DNA of 64,000 bases, from positions 124,001-188,000 of the forward strand of contig NZ_NOYD01000038.1 in assembly GCF_002258315.1 (NCBI RefSeq). The letters are read 5' to 3'. The notes under the pieces are model-generated. The model saw only the letters and a list, made by a program, of their open reading frames with translations. It had not been told where the DNA came from and ran no database searches. The translations under genes were made by a program, and so were the position numbers. Shown here in pieces: positions 17,748 through 30,813 of the stretch. Positions within the stretch are counted from its first letter, which is position 1. Every line of letters begins with the position of its first letter. This DNA comes from Rhodococcus sp. 06-462-5 (GTDB lineage: Bacteria; Actinomycetota; Actinomycetes; Mycobacteriales; Mycobacteriaceae).

Positions 17748-18833
17748 TCAGGAGACGTAGGCGTTGAGGGAAGCGGACAGATCGCCCAGAACGGCCCGCG
17801 CCGCGACGACGCCGCTGCCCGACCACACCGTGTCGTTCACGGCGAAGACCCGACCGTCGGTGACCGAACCGAGGGCGTGCCACGCGTCACTGTCCATCAC
17901 CTCGCGGCCGAACGTCTCGCCGTCGGGGCCGGCGAATCGCACGTAGACGATGTCTCCCTCGACCGGCGACAGATCGTCCGCCTCGACCGAGAAATCGGCG
18001 TCGCGCTGGCTCTGTGGCCTGCCGACACCGACTTCGCTGAGCACTTGGCCCGCGAACGAATCGGGTCCGTCCACCTCGATGGAGTCCGCATCGAATCGAA
18101 CGACGGACGCCTGGGTCTGGGTGGCATCGATCTCGCGACCGACCCGCTCGGCATCCGCGGAGAACGACGCGAGTGCCTCGAATCCTGCTTGGCCGCGGCC
18201 GAGCGCCGCCGCGGACTGGAGGAAGGTGTCCTTCCAGCCCTGCCCGGTGGCGGTGAAGACGGTCGGGGCGATGGCCGTCAGTTCGTCGTAGGTGTTCGAT
18301 CCGAGTGAATCTGCACCCAGGATCAGATCGGGATCGAGGGCGGCGATGGCATCGATGTCGGGCGAGCCCACCGGGCCGACGGACGGGACGGACGCCAATC
18401 CGGTGCCCAGATACAGCGGTTGATCGCCGTCACCGCGGAAATCGGGGTCGATCGTGGCCGCCCCGACGACCCGCTCCCAGATTCCGACCGCGCAGCTCGC
18501 GTCCAGGCCTGCGGCATCGAGCACGACGATGCGCTGCGGGTCGGCCGGAAGGGCGCTGATTCCCTCGGCATGTCCCACGGGTCGGGTGTCACCCTCGATT
18601 CCGGTCGGGTCGAGTGGTGCGAGCGCGGGGCACAGGCCCACGGTGTCCCGGTTGTTTCCGACCACTCCGGCACCGGCGATGTTCGTGGTGGTGCGGATGA
18701 TGGTGGATGCGTCGTCCTGCACCTCGGAATCGGAGCAGCCGGTCAGCGCCATGGCGGCGGCAAGGCACACGGCGGCGACGGCGCCGGTCCTGCGCGGCGC
18801 ACACGAACGGGGGAGTCGTGGGTGGAGTGGCAA
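17748..18833 (-). CDS. Iron-siderophore ABC transporter substrate-binding lipoprotein (FecB-like)
   Basis: A periplasmic-binding-fold lipoprotein, about 361 residues from the chosen start. The signal peptide ends in a lipobox (MALTGC), so it is anchored outside the membrane. The body matches the FecB/FhuD class with DPQRIVVLDAAGLD and IAALDPDLILGAD motifs. It is probably the counterpart of Rv3044 (FecB). The start is TTG 18833, chosen for a GAAGGAAG ribosome site 7-8 nt upstream; a longer frame would add 61 residues before the signal peptide and is unlikely. No permease or ATPase gene is adjacent, and no IdeR-type box was seen upstream. Confidence 0.85.
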   Translation of the reverse strand: MPLHPRLPRSCAPRRTGAVAAVCLAAAMALTGCSDSEVQDDASTIIRTTTNIAGAGVVGNNRDTVGLCPALAPLDPTGIEGDTRPVGHAEGISALPADPQRIVVLDAAGLDASCAVGIWERVVGAATIDPDFRGDGDQPLYLGTGLASVPSVGPVGSPDIDAIAALDPDLILGADSLGSNTYDELTAIAPTVFTATGQGWKDTFLQSAAALGRGQAGFEALASFSADAERVGREIDATQTQASVVRFDADSIEVDGPDSFAGQVLSEVGVGRPQSQRDADFSVEADDLSPVEGDIVYVRFAGPDGETFGREVMDSDAWHALGSVTDGRVFAVNDTVWSGSGVVAARAVLGDLSASLNAYVS

Positions 18834-19135
18834 CGCGGGACTTCCTTCGACGGGTCGGGTGGTCTCACACAGTATCGGAAGGCGGCCGTCGCAGAACACC
18901 CGAACGGACGCCGTCGAGCGTCCGGAATCGGTGACTCTCGCGGCGTTCCGGACTGCGTCGGAAAGGCCGACAGCGCAGGCAGATCGCGCGATGCGGGCAT
19001 GCTCGATTCGGCCCAATACGACACACGGTAGGACCGGTTCGGCAAGCGTCGGTCCGACGGTCTACGATTCGAGGAGCGCACGACTAGATGACGTCGCCTC
19101 GTGGTTCGAGGTCCGACGCGCAATCAGGAGGATCT
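18834..19135. other. Divergent intergenic region between the FecB-like gene and ctaD
   Basis: About 300 bp holding the start regions of two divergent genes. TACGAT at 19063-19068 is a possible -10 for ctaD, but its -35 is weak. A palindrome GTCGGTCCGAC lies just before it. No iron box and no small gene were found. The frames crossing it are upstream extensions of the flanking genes. Confidence 0.4.
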
Positions 19136-23116
<3,981 letters not shown>

Positions 23117-23181
23117 ATCTGGGGTCCACTGTCGCGTAAGTGGCTATGCCGAACATATCCAGTAGCCCCGAGACTGGAAAC

Positions 23182-24009
23182 ATGTTCATCTCACCACGTC
23201 GTGTTGTCGCCGGTCGCCGGCTTCCTTCTCGGTTGGCCGCCCTCTACGTGGGGCTGTGGCTGTACGGGGCGTCGATGTCGTTGATGATCGCCGGTGGACT
23301 GGGCGTCAACCCATGGGACGTCTTTCATCAGGGTCTCGAGAGTCACCTCTCGCTCAGCTTCGGAACCATCACCGCGATCACCGGCGTGGCCGTACTGCTG
23401 ATGTGGATCCCGTTGCGACAACGTCCCGGCCTGGGCACCGTGAGCAACGTGGTGGTGATCGCCGTTGCGGTGGACGCGACGTCGGCGGTGTTGCCGCATC
23501 TCGACGGGCTCCTGCTCAGGACCCTGGCCATGGTGTCGGGCATCGTGGTCAACGCGTTCGCCACCGCGCTGTACATCGGTGCCGGGATGGGGCCGGGGCC
23601 ACGAGACGGACTGATGACCGGTCTGGTGGCCAGGACCGGATGGTCGATTCGCCTCACCCGCACCGGAATCGAGTTGACGGTGGTGCTCACCGGTTGGTTG
23701 CTCGGCGGGACGCTCGGCGTCGGGACGGTTCTCTATGCGCTCGGAGTCGGTCCGCTCGTGCAATTGTTCATGACTCACCTGCCTGCGCTGCGCAGTACCA
23801 GGACTGTCGATCCGGTCACCGATATCGTCGAACCCGGTTCCAGCGCAGTGGTATCCGCGGGTACTCCGTCCACACACGAGGAATCGAGGACCGGAACGAA
23901 CCGCGACGACGACCAACTCGGACACGCCAGAGTGATCTCGGCTGGACCGCCGGAATGGAGGACGAGGAGCGAGCTGGCGTCGTCGACCTGCCCGCCGTCG
24001 GAGGCGTAG
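23182..24009 (+). CDS. YczE/YyaS/YitT-family membrane protein with antisense-encoded tail
   Basis: About 275 residues from ATG 23182. Residues about 1-205 contain 5 hydrophobic spans and match the YczE family: LYGASMSLMIAGGLGVNPWDVFHQG, GIVVNAFATALYIGAGMGPGPRDGL, VLYALGVGPLVQLF. The last ~75 residues are hydrophilic and are encoded opposite the 3' end of glgX, an overlap of 235 bp. Usual family members stop about where the overlap starts. GTG 23140 and ATG 23146 are alternative starts; none has a good ribosome site. The function is unknown (a transporter-like role in some bacteria). Confidence 0.75.
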   Translation: MFISPRRVVAGRRLPSRLAALYVGLWLYGASMSLMIAGGLGVNPWDVFHQGLESHLSLSFGTITAITGVAVLLMWIPLRQRPGLGTVSNVVVIAVAVDATSAVLPHLDGLLLRTLAMVSGIVVNAFATALYIGAGMGPGPRDGLMTGLVARTGWSIRLTRTGIELTVVLTGWLLGGTLGVGTVLYALGVGPLVQLFMTHLPALRSTRTVDPVTDIVEPGSSAVVSAGTPSTHEESRTGTNRDDDQLGHARVISAGPPEWRTRSELASSTCPPSEA

Positions 24010-25940
24010 GAGCGGACGTCGGAGCCGTCCACCCAGGCCTGAATGGTGCGCACCGAGTCGTCGTTCCATCGTTCCGTGTCGAATTCGATTCCGGCGGAAT
24101 CGAACCAGACCAGATCGGGTCGGCCGGTCGGTGTCGCGCGGCCGGTGAAGAACTCCTGCTGACGTAGTGTCGGAGCGCTCGCTCGGACGCGGAGCAGTCG
24201 GCCCACGAAGCGAATCATGTTCTGATCCGCACCGTCCCAGTCGATGGCCCAGGCGTCGGCCGCCGGTGCATCCTCGGCGACGCAGTACGCGTTGTTGTTG
24301 CCTCCCTGACCGTGTCCCAGTTCGTCGCCGGCCAGCAGCATCGGTGTACCGGTGGAGAGCGTCAGGGTGGCCAGCAGGGCTCGGACATGTCGTCCCCGGG
24401 CCTCGACGACGGACGGATCGTCACTCGGCCCCTCGACGCCGTGGTTGACCGACGAGTTGTTGTCGGTACCGTCCCTGTTCTCTTCGCCGTTGGCCTCGTT
24501 GTGCTTCCGCTCGTAGGACACCAGATCTCGGGCGGTGAACCCGTCGTGCGCGGTGACGAAGTTGATCGACGCCCAAGGAAGGCGTCCGCCGCCCGCGAAG
24601 AGGTCTTCCGAACCGGCCAGGCGCGAGGCCAGTTCGCGGACGCCGTGCTGGCCCGCCCAGAAGCGTCGCACCGTGTCGCGGTAGCGATCGTTCCATTCCG
24701 ACCACGCCACTCCGAAGTTGCCGACCTGATAGCCGGCACCGGTGGCGTCCCACGGCTCGGCGATCAATTTGACCCGAGTCAGGACCGGGTCCGTGGCAAT
24801 GGCCGTCAACAACGGTGCGCGAGAATCGAATCGCCAACCGCCGGGCCGGCCGAGAGTGCTGGCGAGGTCGAATCGGAACCCGTCCACACCCATGTCCTCG
24901 ACCCAGTACCGAAGGCTGTCGCACACCATCCGCACGACCGCGGGCGACGCGGAATCGAGAGTGTTGCCGCAGCCGGTCAGATCGACGTCCGATCCACGTC
25001 CGTCCAGCAGGTAGTAGCCGGGCGCATCGAGCCCACGCCAGCTGATCGAGGGGCCGTCGACCGCGGATTCGCACGTGTGGTTGTAGACGACGTCGAGGAT
25101 CACCTCGATCCCGGCAGCGTGCAGCGCGTCGACCATGGTGCGAAATTCGTCCACCTCGGCACCGGGAACAGCGGCGAAGCGTGGATCCGGTGCGAAGTAC
25201 GCACCCGTCGAGTACCCCCAGTGGTTTCGCATGCCCCGGGCGCGGACGCCGGGTTCGGTGAAGGTGGTGTGTACGGGCAACAATTCGACCGACGTGATGC
25301 CGATGCGTGCGAGGTGTTCGAGGACCGCCGGCTCGGCGAGCCCGAGGTATGTACCCCGAAGATGCTCGGGGACAGCAGGATTGCGGGCCGTGAACGATCC
25401 CACGTGCAGCTCGTAGAGAACGGTTCGGTCCCAGGGCACCTCGGGGCGCGCGGGGCGGCCGACGCGATCGGCAGTTGCGCGGACGACGCCGAGCGGGAGG
25501 TGCCCGAGCGAGTCACGAGAACTGGGCGCCCCGAACGGGTCGTCCTCGTAGGCGAGCAACGCCGATGGGTCTCCGAATGCTCCGGCCACCTGACGCGCCG
25601 CGGGATCGAGCAGAATCTTCGCGCCGTTGAACCGTCGTCCGGAGTGCGGATCCCACGTCCCGTGGGCACGGAAGCCGTATCGGTCACCGGGCCGCACTCC
25701 CGGAACGAAGGCATGTCGAACTCCGAACGTGTGGGTGGTCAGTTCCACCCGACGTTCATCGCCGTCCGGATCGATCAGACATACCTCGACCCCATCGGCC
25801 TCGGGTGCATGGACTGCAAATTGAGTGCCAGTCGACAGTGCAGTGGCACCCAGCGGGAACGGTGATCCGGGTGGGTTCGATCCGGATTCCCGGTCCGCGG
25901 TCCGGTGGGAGGTGCGAGGTAGATCGTCATTGGGCGACAC
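23775..25940 (-). CDS. glgX: Glycogen debranching enzyme GlgX-type (GH13 with CBM48)
   Basis: 721 residues from GTG 25940. The N-terminal CBM48 domain (about 20-130) is followed by a GH13 catalytic domain. Catalytic residues are visible: the nucleophile Asp in VDGFRFDLAST, the acid/base Glu in IAEPWD and the third carboxylate Asp in FVTAHDGF. It hydrolyses alpha-1,6 branches of glycogen or maltodextrin. The start is supported by CAGGAT 8 nt upstream; the longer frame runs into the divergent ABC gene. No other glycogen gene is next to it. Its last ~78 codons overlap the end of the YczE gene on the opposite strand. Confidence 0.9.
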   Translation of the reverse strand: MSPNDDLPRTSHRTADRESGSNPPGSPFPLGATALSTGTQFAVHAPEADGVEVCLIDPDGDERRVELTTHTFGVRHAFVPGVRPGDRYGFRAHGTWDPHSGRRFNGAKILLDPAARQVAGAFGDPSALLAYEDDPFGAPSSRDSLGHLPLGVVRATADRVGRPARPEVPWDRTVLYELHVGSFTARNPAVPEHLRGTYLGLAEPAVLEHLARIGITSVELLPVHTTFTEPGVRARGMRNHWGYSTGAYFAPDPRFAAVPGAEVDEFRTMVDALHAAGIEVILDVVYNHTCESAVDGPSISWRGLDAPGYYLLDGRGSDVDLTGCGNTLDSASPAVVRMVCDSLRYWVEDMGVDGFRFDLASTLGRPGGWRFDSRAPLLTAIATDPVLTRVKLIAEPWDATGAGYQVGNFGVAWSEWNDRYRDTVRRFWAGQHGVRELASRLAGSEDLFAGGGRLPWASINFVTAHDGFTARDLVSYERKHNEANGEENRDGTDNNSSVNHGVEGPSDDPSVVEARGRHVRALLATLTLSTGTPMLLAGDELGHGQGGNNNAYCVAEDAPAADAWAIDWDGADQNMIRFVGRLLRVRASAPTLRQQEFFTGRATPTGRPDLVWFDSAGIEFDTERWNDDSVRTIQAWVDGSDVRSYASDGGQVDDASSLLVLHSGGPAEITLACPSWSSSRFVPVLDSSCVDGVPADTTALEPGSTISVTGSTVLVLRSAGR

Positions 25941-25992
25941 GCGTGCACATCCTGCCGTGAATGCACGGTCGATGTGCGGGAAGATAGGCGTC

Positions 25993-26814
25993 GTGTCTGA
26001 ACCGGATCCCGACCTGCTCGTAGATTTCACCGACGTCGTCGTCCGCCGCGGCGGTGCGACCCTGGTGGGACCCGTCACCTGGAAGGTGGAACTGGACGAA
26101 CGGTGGGTCGTCCTCGGCCCGAACGGTGCCGGGAAGACGTCCCTGCTGCGTGTCGCTGCGGCCGAGATCCATCCCACGTTGGGTGTCGCCCATGTTCTCG
26201 GCGAGGTCATGGGTAAGGCCGACGTCTCCGAACTCCGACCGCGGATCGGCCTGTCCTCCTCCTCGTTGGCGCAGCGCATTCCGGCCGACGAACTCGTGTC
26301 CGATCTGGTGGTGTCCGCCGGTTACTCGGTACTGGGCCGCTGGCGAGAGAAATACGACGCGGTCGACACCGAGCGCGCAGTCGAAATGCTAGAGAGCCTC
26401 GGTGCCGAACATCTCGCCACCCGCACGTACGGCACTCTCTCCGAGGGAGAGCGGAAGCGGGTTCTCATCGCACGCGCCCTGATGACCGATCCCGAACTGC
26501 TGCTGCTGGACGAGCCGGCGGCAGGCCTCGACCTCGGTGGACGCGAGGAACTGGTCGCACGCCTGACCGACCTCGCGGCCGATCCCGACGCCCCCGCCAC
26601 CGTGCTGATCACCCATCACGTGGAAGAGATTCCGCCTGGCTTCAGTCACGCGCTGTTGCTCAAGGAAGGCGGGGTGGTCGCCCAGGGACTGGTGGACGAC
26701 GTCATCACCGCGGAGAACCTGACCGAGGCATTCAGTCAGTCGATCGCGCTCGATCGCGTCGACGGTCGGTTCTTCGCGCGGCGGACCCGTGCTGCCGGGG
26801 CACACCGCCGATAG
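25993..26814 (+). CDS. ABC transporter ATP-binding protein (single gene)
   Basis: 273 residues. Walker A GPNGAGKTS is near residue 44, the signature LSEGERKRV near 150, Walker B LLLLDEPAAGLD near 168 and the switch His in LITHHVEE. No permease is adjacent. It matches Rv3041c by position. The start is GTG 25993, and glgX is divergent. The lack of a partner and the sequence type suggest a stand-alone ATPase; the substrate is unknown. Confidence 0.88.
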   Translation: MSEPDPDLLVDFTDVVVRRGGATLVGPVTWKVELDERWVVLGPNGAGKTSLLRVAAAEIHPTLGVAHVLGEVMGKADVSELRPRIGLSSSSLAQRIPADELVSDLVVSAGYSVLGRWREKYDAVDTERAVEMLESLGAEHLATRTYGTLSEGERKRVLIARALMTDPELLLLDEPAAGLDLGGREELVARLTDLAADPDAPATVLITHHVEEIPPGFSHALLLKEGGVVAQGLVDDVITAENLTEAFSQSIALDRVDGRFFARRTRAAGAHRR

Positions 26815-26862
26815 AGCGGACCGACCGACTGAGCGGTGCAGCACAGCGGTACGTTCCCTGTC

Positions 26863-27678
26863 ATGAGCTCGAACAGTGCTGCCGATCACGTGCAGGCGCG
26901 GGACGCCTCGACGGTCATCTTGATTCGTGACGGTTCGTCGCGGCCCGATATCGAGGTGTTCCTGCTCGAACGCGTCGGTGGCATGGCGTTCGCGGGTGGC
27001 ATGACGGTGTTTCCCGGTGGCGGCGTCGACCCCTCGGACGCGGCAGCGGATGTTCGCTGGGCAGGTCCGCCGCCGTCGTGGTGGGCCGAGCGCTTCGGAA
27101 CCGACGAGGGCAAGGCGCAGGCCCTGGTGTGTGCTGCGGCGCGCGAGACGTTCGAGGAGTGCGGCGTGCTGTTGGCCGGCTCGACGCCGGATTCGATCGT
27201 TGCCGATACCGCTCCGTTCGCGGCGGAGCGGGGTCGGCTCGAGCGCCGTGAGGTGTCGTTCGCCGAATTCCTCACCGCCCACGACCTCGTGCTGCGATCG
27301 GATCTGCTTCGGCCATGGTCGCACTGGATCACCCCGGTGGGCGAAGCGCGACGGTACGACACGCGGTTTTTCGTCGCAGTGCTGCCCGAGGGCCAGAACG
27401 CGGACGGCGAGACCAGCGAGGCAGCATCGGTGAGTTGGCGCTCGACCGGTGACGCACTGGCGGACTGGCGGTCGGGAAACACCATCCTCCTGCCGCCGAC
27501 CTGGAGCCAACTGGACGCACTGTCTCGGTTCGACACCGTCGCCCAGGTGGTCGATCACGACCGCGAGATCGCCCCGGTCCTACCGATTCTCACCCGCGAC
27601 GACGGGACGGTTCGGGTGCTCTTCGACGGCGACGATGCGTACTACGCCGGAACGCGACATCCCTGGTCGGATCGTTAG
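26863..27678 (+). CDS. Nudix-fold hydrolase (Rv3040c-like)
   Basis: About 271 residues. The Nudix box is expanded: MTVFPGGGVDPSD then, after an insert, AAARETFEECGVLL, with the RETFEECG helix intact. This layout is typical of the NUDT7/NUDT19-like (CoA-hydrolase-like) group, so an acyl-CoA or CoA substrate is possible and fits the enoyl-CoA hydratase next to it. The start ATG 26863 is preceded by TACGTT ending 7 nt upstream, suggesting a leaderless mRNA. enoyl-CoA hydratase follows after 27 nt. Confidence 0.8.
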   Translation: MSSNSAADHVQARDASTVILIRDGSSRPDIEVFLLERVGGMAFAGGMTVFPGGGVDPSDAAADVRWAGPPPSWWAERFGTDEGKAQALVCAAARETFEECGVLLAGSTPDSIVADTAPFAAERGRLERREVSFAEFLTAHDLVLRSDLLRPWSHWITPVGEARRYDTRFFVAVLPEGQNADGETSEAASVSWRSTGDALADWRSGNTILLPPTWSQLDALSRFDTVAQVVDHDREIAPVLPILTRDDGTVRVLFDGDDAYYAGTRHPWSDR

Positions 27679-27705
27679 TTCTCTGCCCCGGTAGCCTTTC
27701 GGCCC

Positions 27706-28485
27706 ATGGCTGAGTTCGTGAATCTCGAAGTATCCGACGGTATCGGCACCATCCGCCTGGATCGTCCGCCGATGAATGCGCTCGACCGGCAGATGCAGGA
27801 GGAAATCCGAGCGGCCGCCCGCGAGGCCACGGTGAATGCCGACGTCAAGGCCGTCGTCGTCTACGGCGGTGAGAAGGTCTTCGCCGCCGGTGCCGACATC
27901 AAGGAGATGGTGGCGTTGTCCGCGGCCGAGATGGCCGAGATCGCCGGAGATCTGCAGTCCGCGCTCGGCTCGCTCAGCACCATTCCCAAGCCAGTGGTTG
28001 CGGCCGTGACCGGATACGCACTCGGTGGTGGGCTCGAGGTCGCACTGGGCGCGGACCGCCGGATCGCAGGCGACAACGCGAAGTTCGGTGTCCCCGAGGT
28101 GCTGCTCGGTGTCATTCCCGGCGGCGGCGGCACACAGCGGCTGGCGCGGCTGATCGGACCGAGCCGTGCGAAGGACATGGTCTTCACCGGCCGCTTCGTT
28201 GGCGCCGAGGAAGCGCTGCGAATCGGATTGGTGGACGAGGTGGTGGCACCGGACGAGGTGTACAACGCCGCCCGCGCCTGGGCCAAGCAGTTCACCTCGG
28301 GTGCATCGCGAGCGCTCGCAGCGGCCAAGGCGTCGATCGATCAGGGGCTCGACGTGGATCTCACCACCGGTCTGCGAATCGAGGCTCAGCAGTTCGCGGC
28401 CCTGTTCGCAACCGAGGATCGCACCATCGGCATGACGTCGTTCGTGGCCGACGGCCCTGGGAAAGCGACCTTCACCGGGCGGTGA
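27706..28485 (+). CDS. Enoyl-CoA hydratase/isomerase family protein
   Basis: 259 residues, a complete crotonase. The oxyanion-hole segments AAGADIKEM and GYALGGGLEVAL are present, and both catalytic glutamates can be placed (LGGGLE and VPEVLLGVIPGGGGTQRL), so hydratase activity is likely. It hydrates trans-2-enoyl-CoA in beta-oxidation. By position it matches EchA17 (Rv3039c). The start ATG 27706 has TAGCCT ending 8 nt upstream. Confidence 0.92.
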   Translation: MAEFVNLEVSDGIGTIRLDRPPMNALDRQMQEEIRAAAREATVNADVKAVVVYGGEKVFAAGADIKEMVALSAAEMAEIAGDLQSALGSLSTIPKPVVAAVTGYALGGGLEVALGADRRIAGDNAKFGVPEVLLGVIPGGGGTQRLARLIGPSRAKDMVFTGRFVGAEEALRIGLVDEVVAPDEVYNAARAWAKQFTSGASRALAAAKASIDQGLDVDLTTGLRIEAQQFAALFATEDRTIGMTSFVADGPGKATFTGR

Positions 28486-28542
28486 AGCAACGGTCCCACC
28501 GAGACGAGTTGTTCCACAGCTACCGGATAGTAGGCTCGCCTG

Positions 28543-29601
28543 ATGACTGCAAGCCCCCACAACGGTGTCAATCGATCGATCTCGAACGCGATGCCGTCGG
28601 CGTCGTCCGAGACCGATGACCGCCAGGTCGATCCAGCCCCGAATCCGCACGCCACTGCCGAGCAGGTCGAGGCTGCACGCTCGGACACCAAACTGGCGCA
28701 GGTGCTCTATCACGACTGGGAAGCCGAGACCTACGACGACAAGTGGTCGATCTCCTACGACGAGCGCTGCATCGACTACGCACGCGGCAGGTTCGATCAG
28801 GCGGTCTCCGGTGACGCGTCGGCGCAATCCGCACTGCCCTACGGCCGCGCGCTCGAACTGGGCTGCGGTACCGGGTTCTTCCTGCTCAACCTGATGCAGG
28901 CCGGCATCGCAGACAAGGGCTCGGTCACCGACCTCTCGCCCGGCATGGTCAAGGTCGCACTGCGCAACGCCGAGCACCTCGGCCTGGACGTCGACGGCCG
29001 CGTCGCCGACGCGGAGACGATTCCGTACGACGACGACACGTTCGATCTCGTCGTCGGGCACGCCGTCCTGCACCACATCCCGGACGTCGAACAGTCCCTG
29101 CGTGAGGTGCTGCGGGTGCTCAAGCCGGGCGGCCGCTTCGTCTTCGCGGGCGAACCCACCACGGTCGGCAACTTCTACGCGCGCTGGCTCGGACGCATCA
29201 CGTGGGAGGCGACCACCCGCGCAACCAAGCTCCCGTTCCTGGCGAGCTGGCGCAAGCCACAGGAAGAGCTGGACGAGTCCTCGCGTGCAGCGGCACTCGA
29301 AGCCGTCGTCGACCTGCACACGTTCGATCCGACCGATCTCGAGCACATCGCGCTCTCGGCCGGTGCGGAGTCCGTGCAGGCGAACACCGAGGAGTTCGCC
29401 GCCGCTCTGCTCGGTTGGCCGGTGCGGACCTTCGAGGCCGCAGTACCCGCGGGCAAGCTCGGGTGGAACTGGGCCAAATTCGCCTTCGGTGGTTGGAAGA
29501 CACTGAGCTGGGTCGACGAGAACGTGCTGCAGCACGTGGTACCGCGCGGGCTGTTCTACAACGTGATGATCACCGGCACCAAGCCTGCACCTCGCGATTG
29601 A
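28543..29601 (+). CDS. Class I SAM-dependent methyltransferase (Rv3038c-like)
   Basis: 352 residues. The SAM-binding motif I, LELGCGTGFFLLNL, is near residue 107, and post-motifs DLSPGMVKVA, DDTFDLVVGHAVLHHI and LKPGGRFVF follow. The N-terminal ~50 residues are low-complexity. A ~120-residue C-terminal domain of unknown role follows the methyltransferase fold. The target is unknown; ubiquinone/lipid-type methyltransferases share this fold. TAGGCT ends 6 nt before ATG 28543, so it is probably leaderless. Confidence 0.88.
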   Translation: MTASPHNGVNRSISNAMPSASSETDDRQVDPAPNPHATAEQVEAARSDTKLAQVLYHDWEAETYDDKWSISYDERCIDYARGRFDQAVSGDASAQSALPYGRALELGCGTGFFLLNLMQAGIADKGSVTDLSPGMVKVALRNAEHLGLDVDGRVADAETIPYDDDTFDLVVGHAVLHHIPDVEQSLREVLRVLKPGGRFVFAGEPTTVGNFYARWLGRITWEATTRATKLPFLASWRKPQEELDESSRAAALEAVVDLHTFDPTDLEHIALSAGAESVQANTEEFAAALLGWPVRTFEAAVPAGKLGWNWAKFAFGGWKTLSWVDENVLQHVVPRGLFYNVMITGTKPAPRD

Positions 29602-29640
29602 CAGGCATTGACGCCGTAGGTCTCGGTTTCGGGGCCTGCC

Positions 29641-30813
29641 GTGGGGTATGACTTCACCGGTGCCGACCTCGATTTCCTGCACTCCGAGGTCGGCATCGAG
29701 GCACTCGACGTCGCGGACGGCCTCGAGTTCGGTACGAGAACAGCGGTGCGAGACATCTCCTCGATGCGGGAGCGTTTTCCCGCCCACGCGAGTGCACTGA
29801 TCGAAACCGTCACCGTCCGCCGCAAAGCACGCGTGAAGCTGCTCGACTCCGACCGATGGTGGGTCACCGACGAGGCGGTGCAGCAGGCAACACCGACGCT
29901 CGTCGCGCGCAGGCGGGCCGCTCGACTCGCCGGACGACGAGTGCACGATGTCACGTGTTCGATCGGCGGTGAACTGTCCGTCCTGATCGGGACGGCGGAG
30001 TTGGTGGTGGGCAGCGATCTCGACCCGATTCGGCTTCGGATGGCCGCACACAACGTGCCGGACGCCACCGTGCTGCGCGCCGACGCGCTGACCCCGACGA
30101 CGCGTGAGACCGTCGTGATCGCCGATCCCGGCCGCCGAGCAGGTGGACGGCGACGCCACGACCCGGCGGCGTTGCAACCACCGCTACCGGACCTGTTCGA
30201 CGCCTATCGCGGCCGAGACCTGGTCGTCAAGTGCGCGCCCGGCCTGGATTTCGACGCTGTCGACTGGGCCGGCGAGATCGAGGTGGTCTCGCTCGACGGG
30301 GGAGTGCGAGAAGCATGCCTCTGGTCGGAAGGGTTGAGCGAGAACGGTGTTCGGCGTCGCGCCGCGGTTCTTCGATCCGATGGCACTGTGCTGGAATTCA
30401 CCGATGCAGAATCCGACGACATTCCGGTTCGGCCCCCCGGCAGCTACCTCGTCGATCCCGACGGGGCGGTGGTCAGGGCCGGTTTGGTTCGGCACTACGG
30501 TGCCAGATTCGGTCTGTGGCAACTCGATCCGAGAATCGCGTATCTGACCGGCGACACGGTTCCGGCCGGGGTGCGCGGGTTTCGGATTCTGGAGCAGTCC
30601 AAGTTCTCGGAGAAAGTGCTTCGGCAACAGCTGAATCGGATGGACTGCGGCTCGGTGGAAATTCTCGTCCGTGGAGTCGACGTGGATCCGGCGCTACTGC
30701 GGCCCAAGCTCAAACTTCGCGGATCCGTTGCACTGTCGGTGGTGATCGCCCGAGTCGATCGGTCCGCAGTGGCGTTCGTCTGCGCGCCAGGGGCTGTCGG
30801 TCAGCCTGTGTAG
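29641..30813 (+). CDS. SAM-dependent methyltransferase with THUMP-like domain (Rv3037c-like)
   Basis: 390 residues. A central SAM fold has a variant motif I (VHDVTCSIGGELSVL) and an acidic loop VVGSDLDPIR. A C-terminal THUMP-like domain (from about residue 320, QSKFSEKVLRQQLN onward) suggests RNA as the substrate. The methylated position is unknown. The start is GTG 29641. Its 3' end overlaps the convergent beta-propeller lipoprotein gene by 13 bp. Confidence 0.8.
   Translation: MGYDFTGADLDFLHSEVGIEALDVADGLEFGTRTAVRDISSMRERFPAHASALIETVTVRRKARVKLLDSDRWWVTDEAVQQATPTLVARRRAARLAGRRVHDVTCSIGGELSVLIGTAELVVGSDLDPIRLRMAAHNVPDATVLRADALTPTTRETVVIADPGRRAGGRRRHDPAALQPPLPDLFDAYRGRDLVVKCAPGLDFDAVDWAGEIEVVSLDGGVREACLWSEGLSENGVRRRAAVLRSDGTVLEFTDAESDDIPVRPPGSYLVDPDGAVVRAGLVRHYGARFGLWQLDPRIAYLTGDTVPAGVRGFRILEQSKFSEKVLRQQLNRMDCGSVEILVRGVDVDPALLRPKLKLRGSVALSVVIARVDRSAVAFVCAPGAVGQPV

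Noticed and set aside
18834-19135. IdeR-type iron box near the FecB-like gene
   Set aside because: I looked for the 19-bp TTAGGTTAGGCTAACCTAA-type palindrome and found none convincing.
27580-30177. 865-codon minus-strand open frame
   Set aside because: Antisense shadow of the enoyl-CoA hydratase and methyltransferase genes, which have clear motifs.
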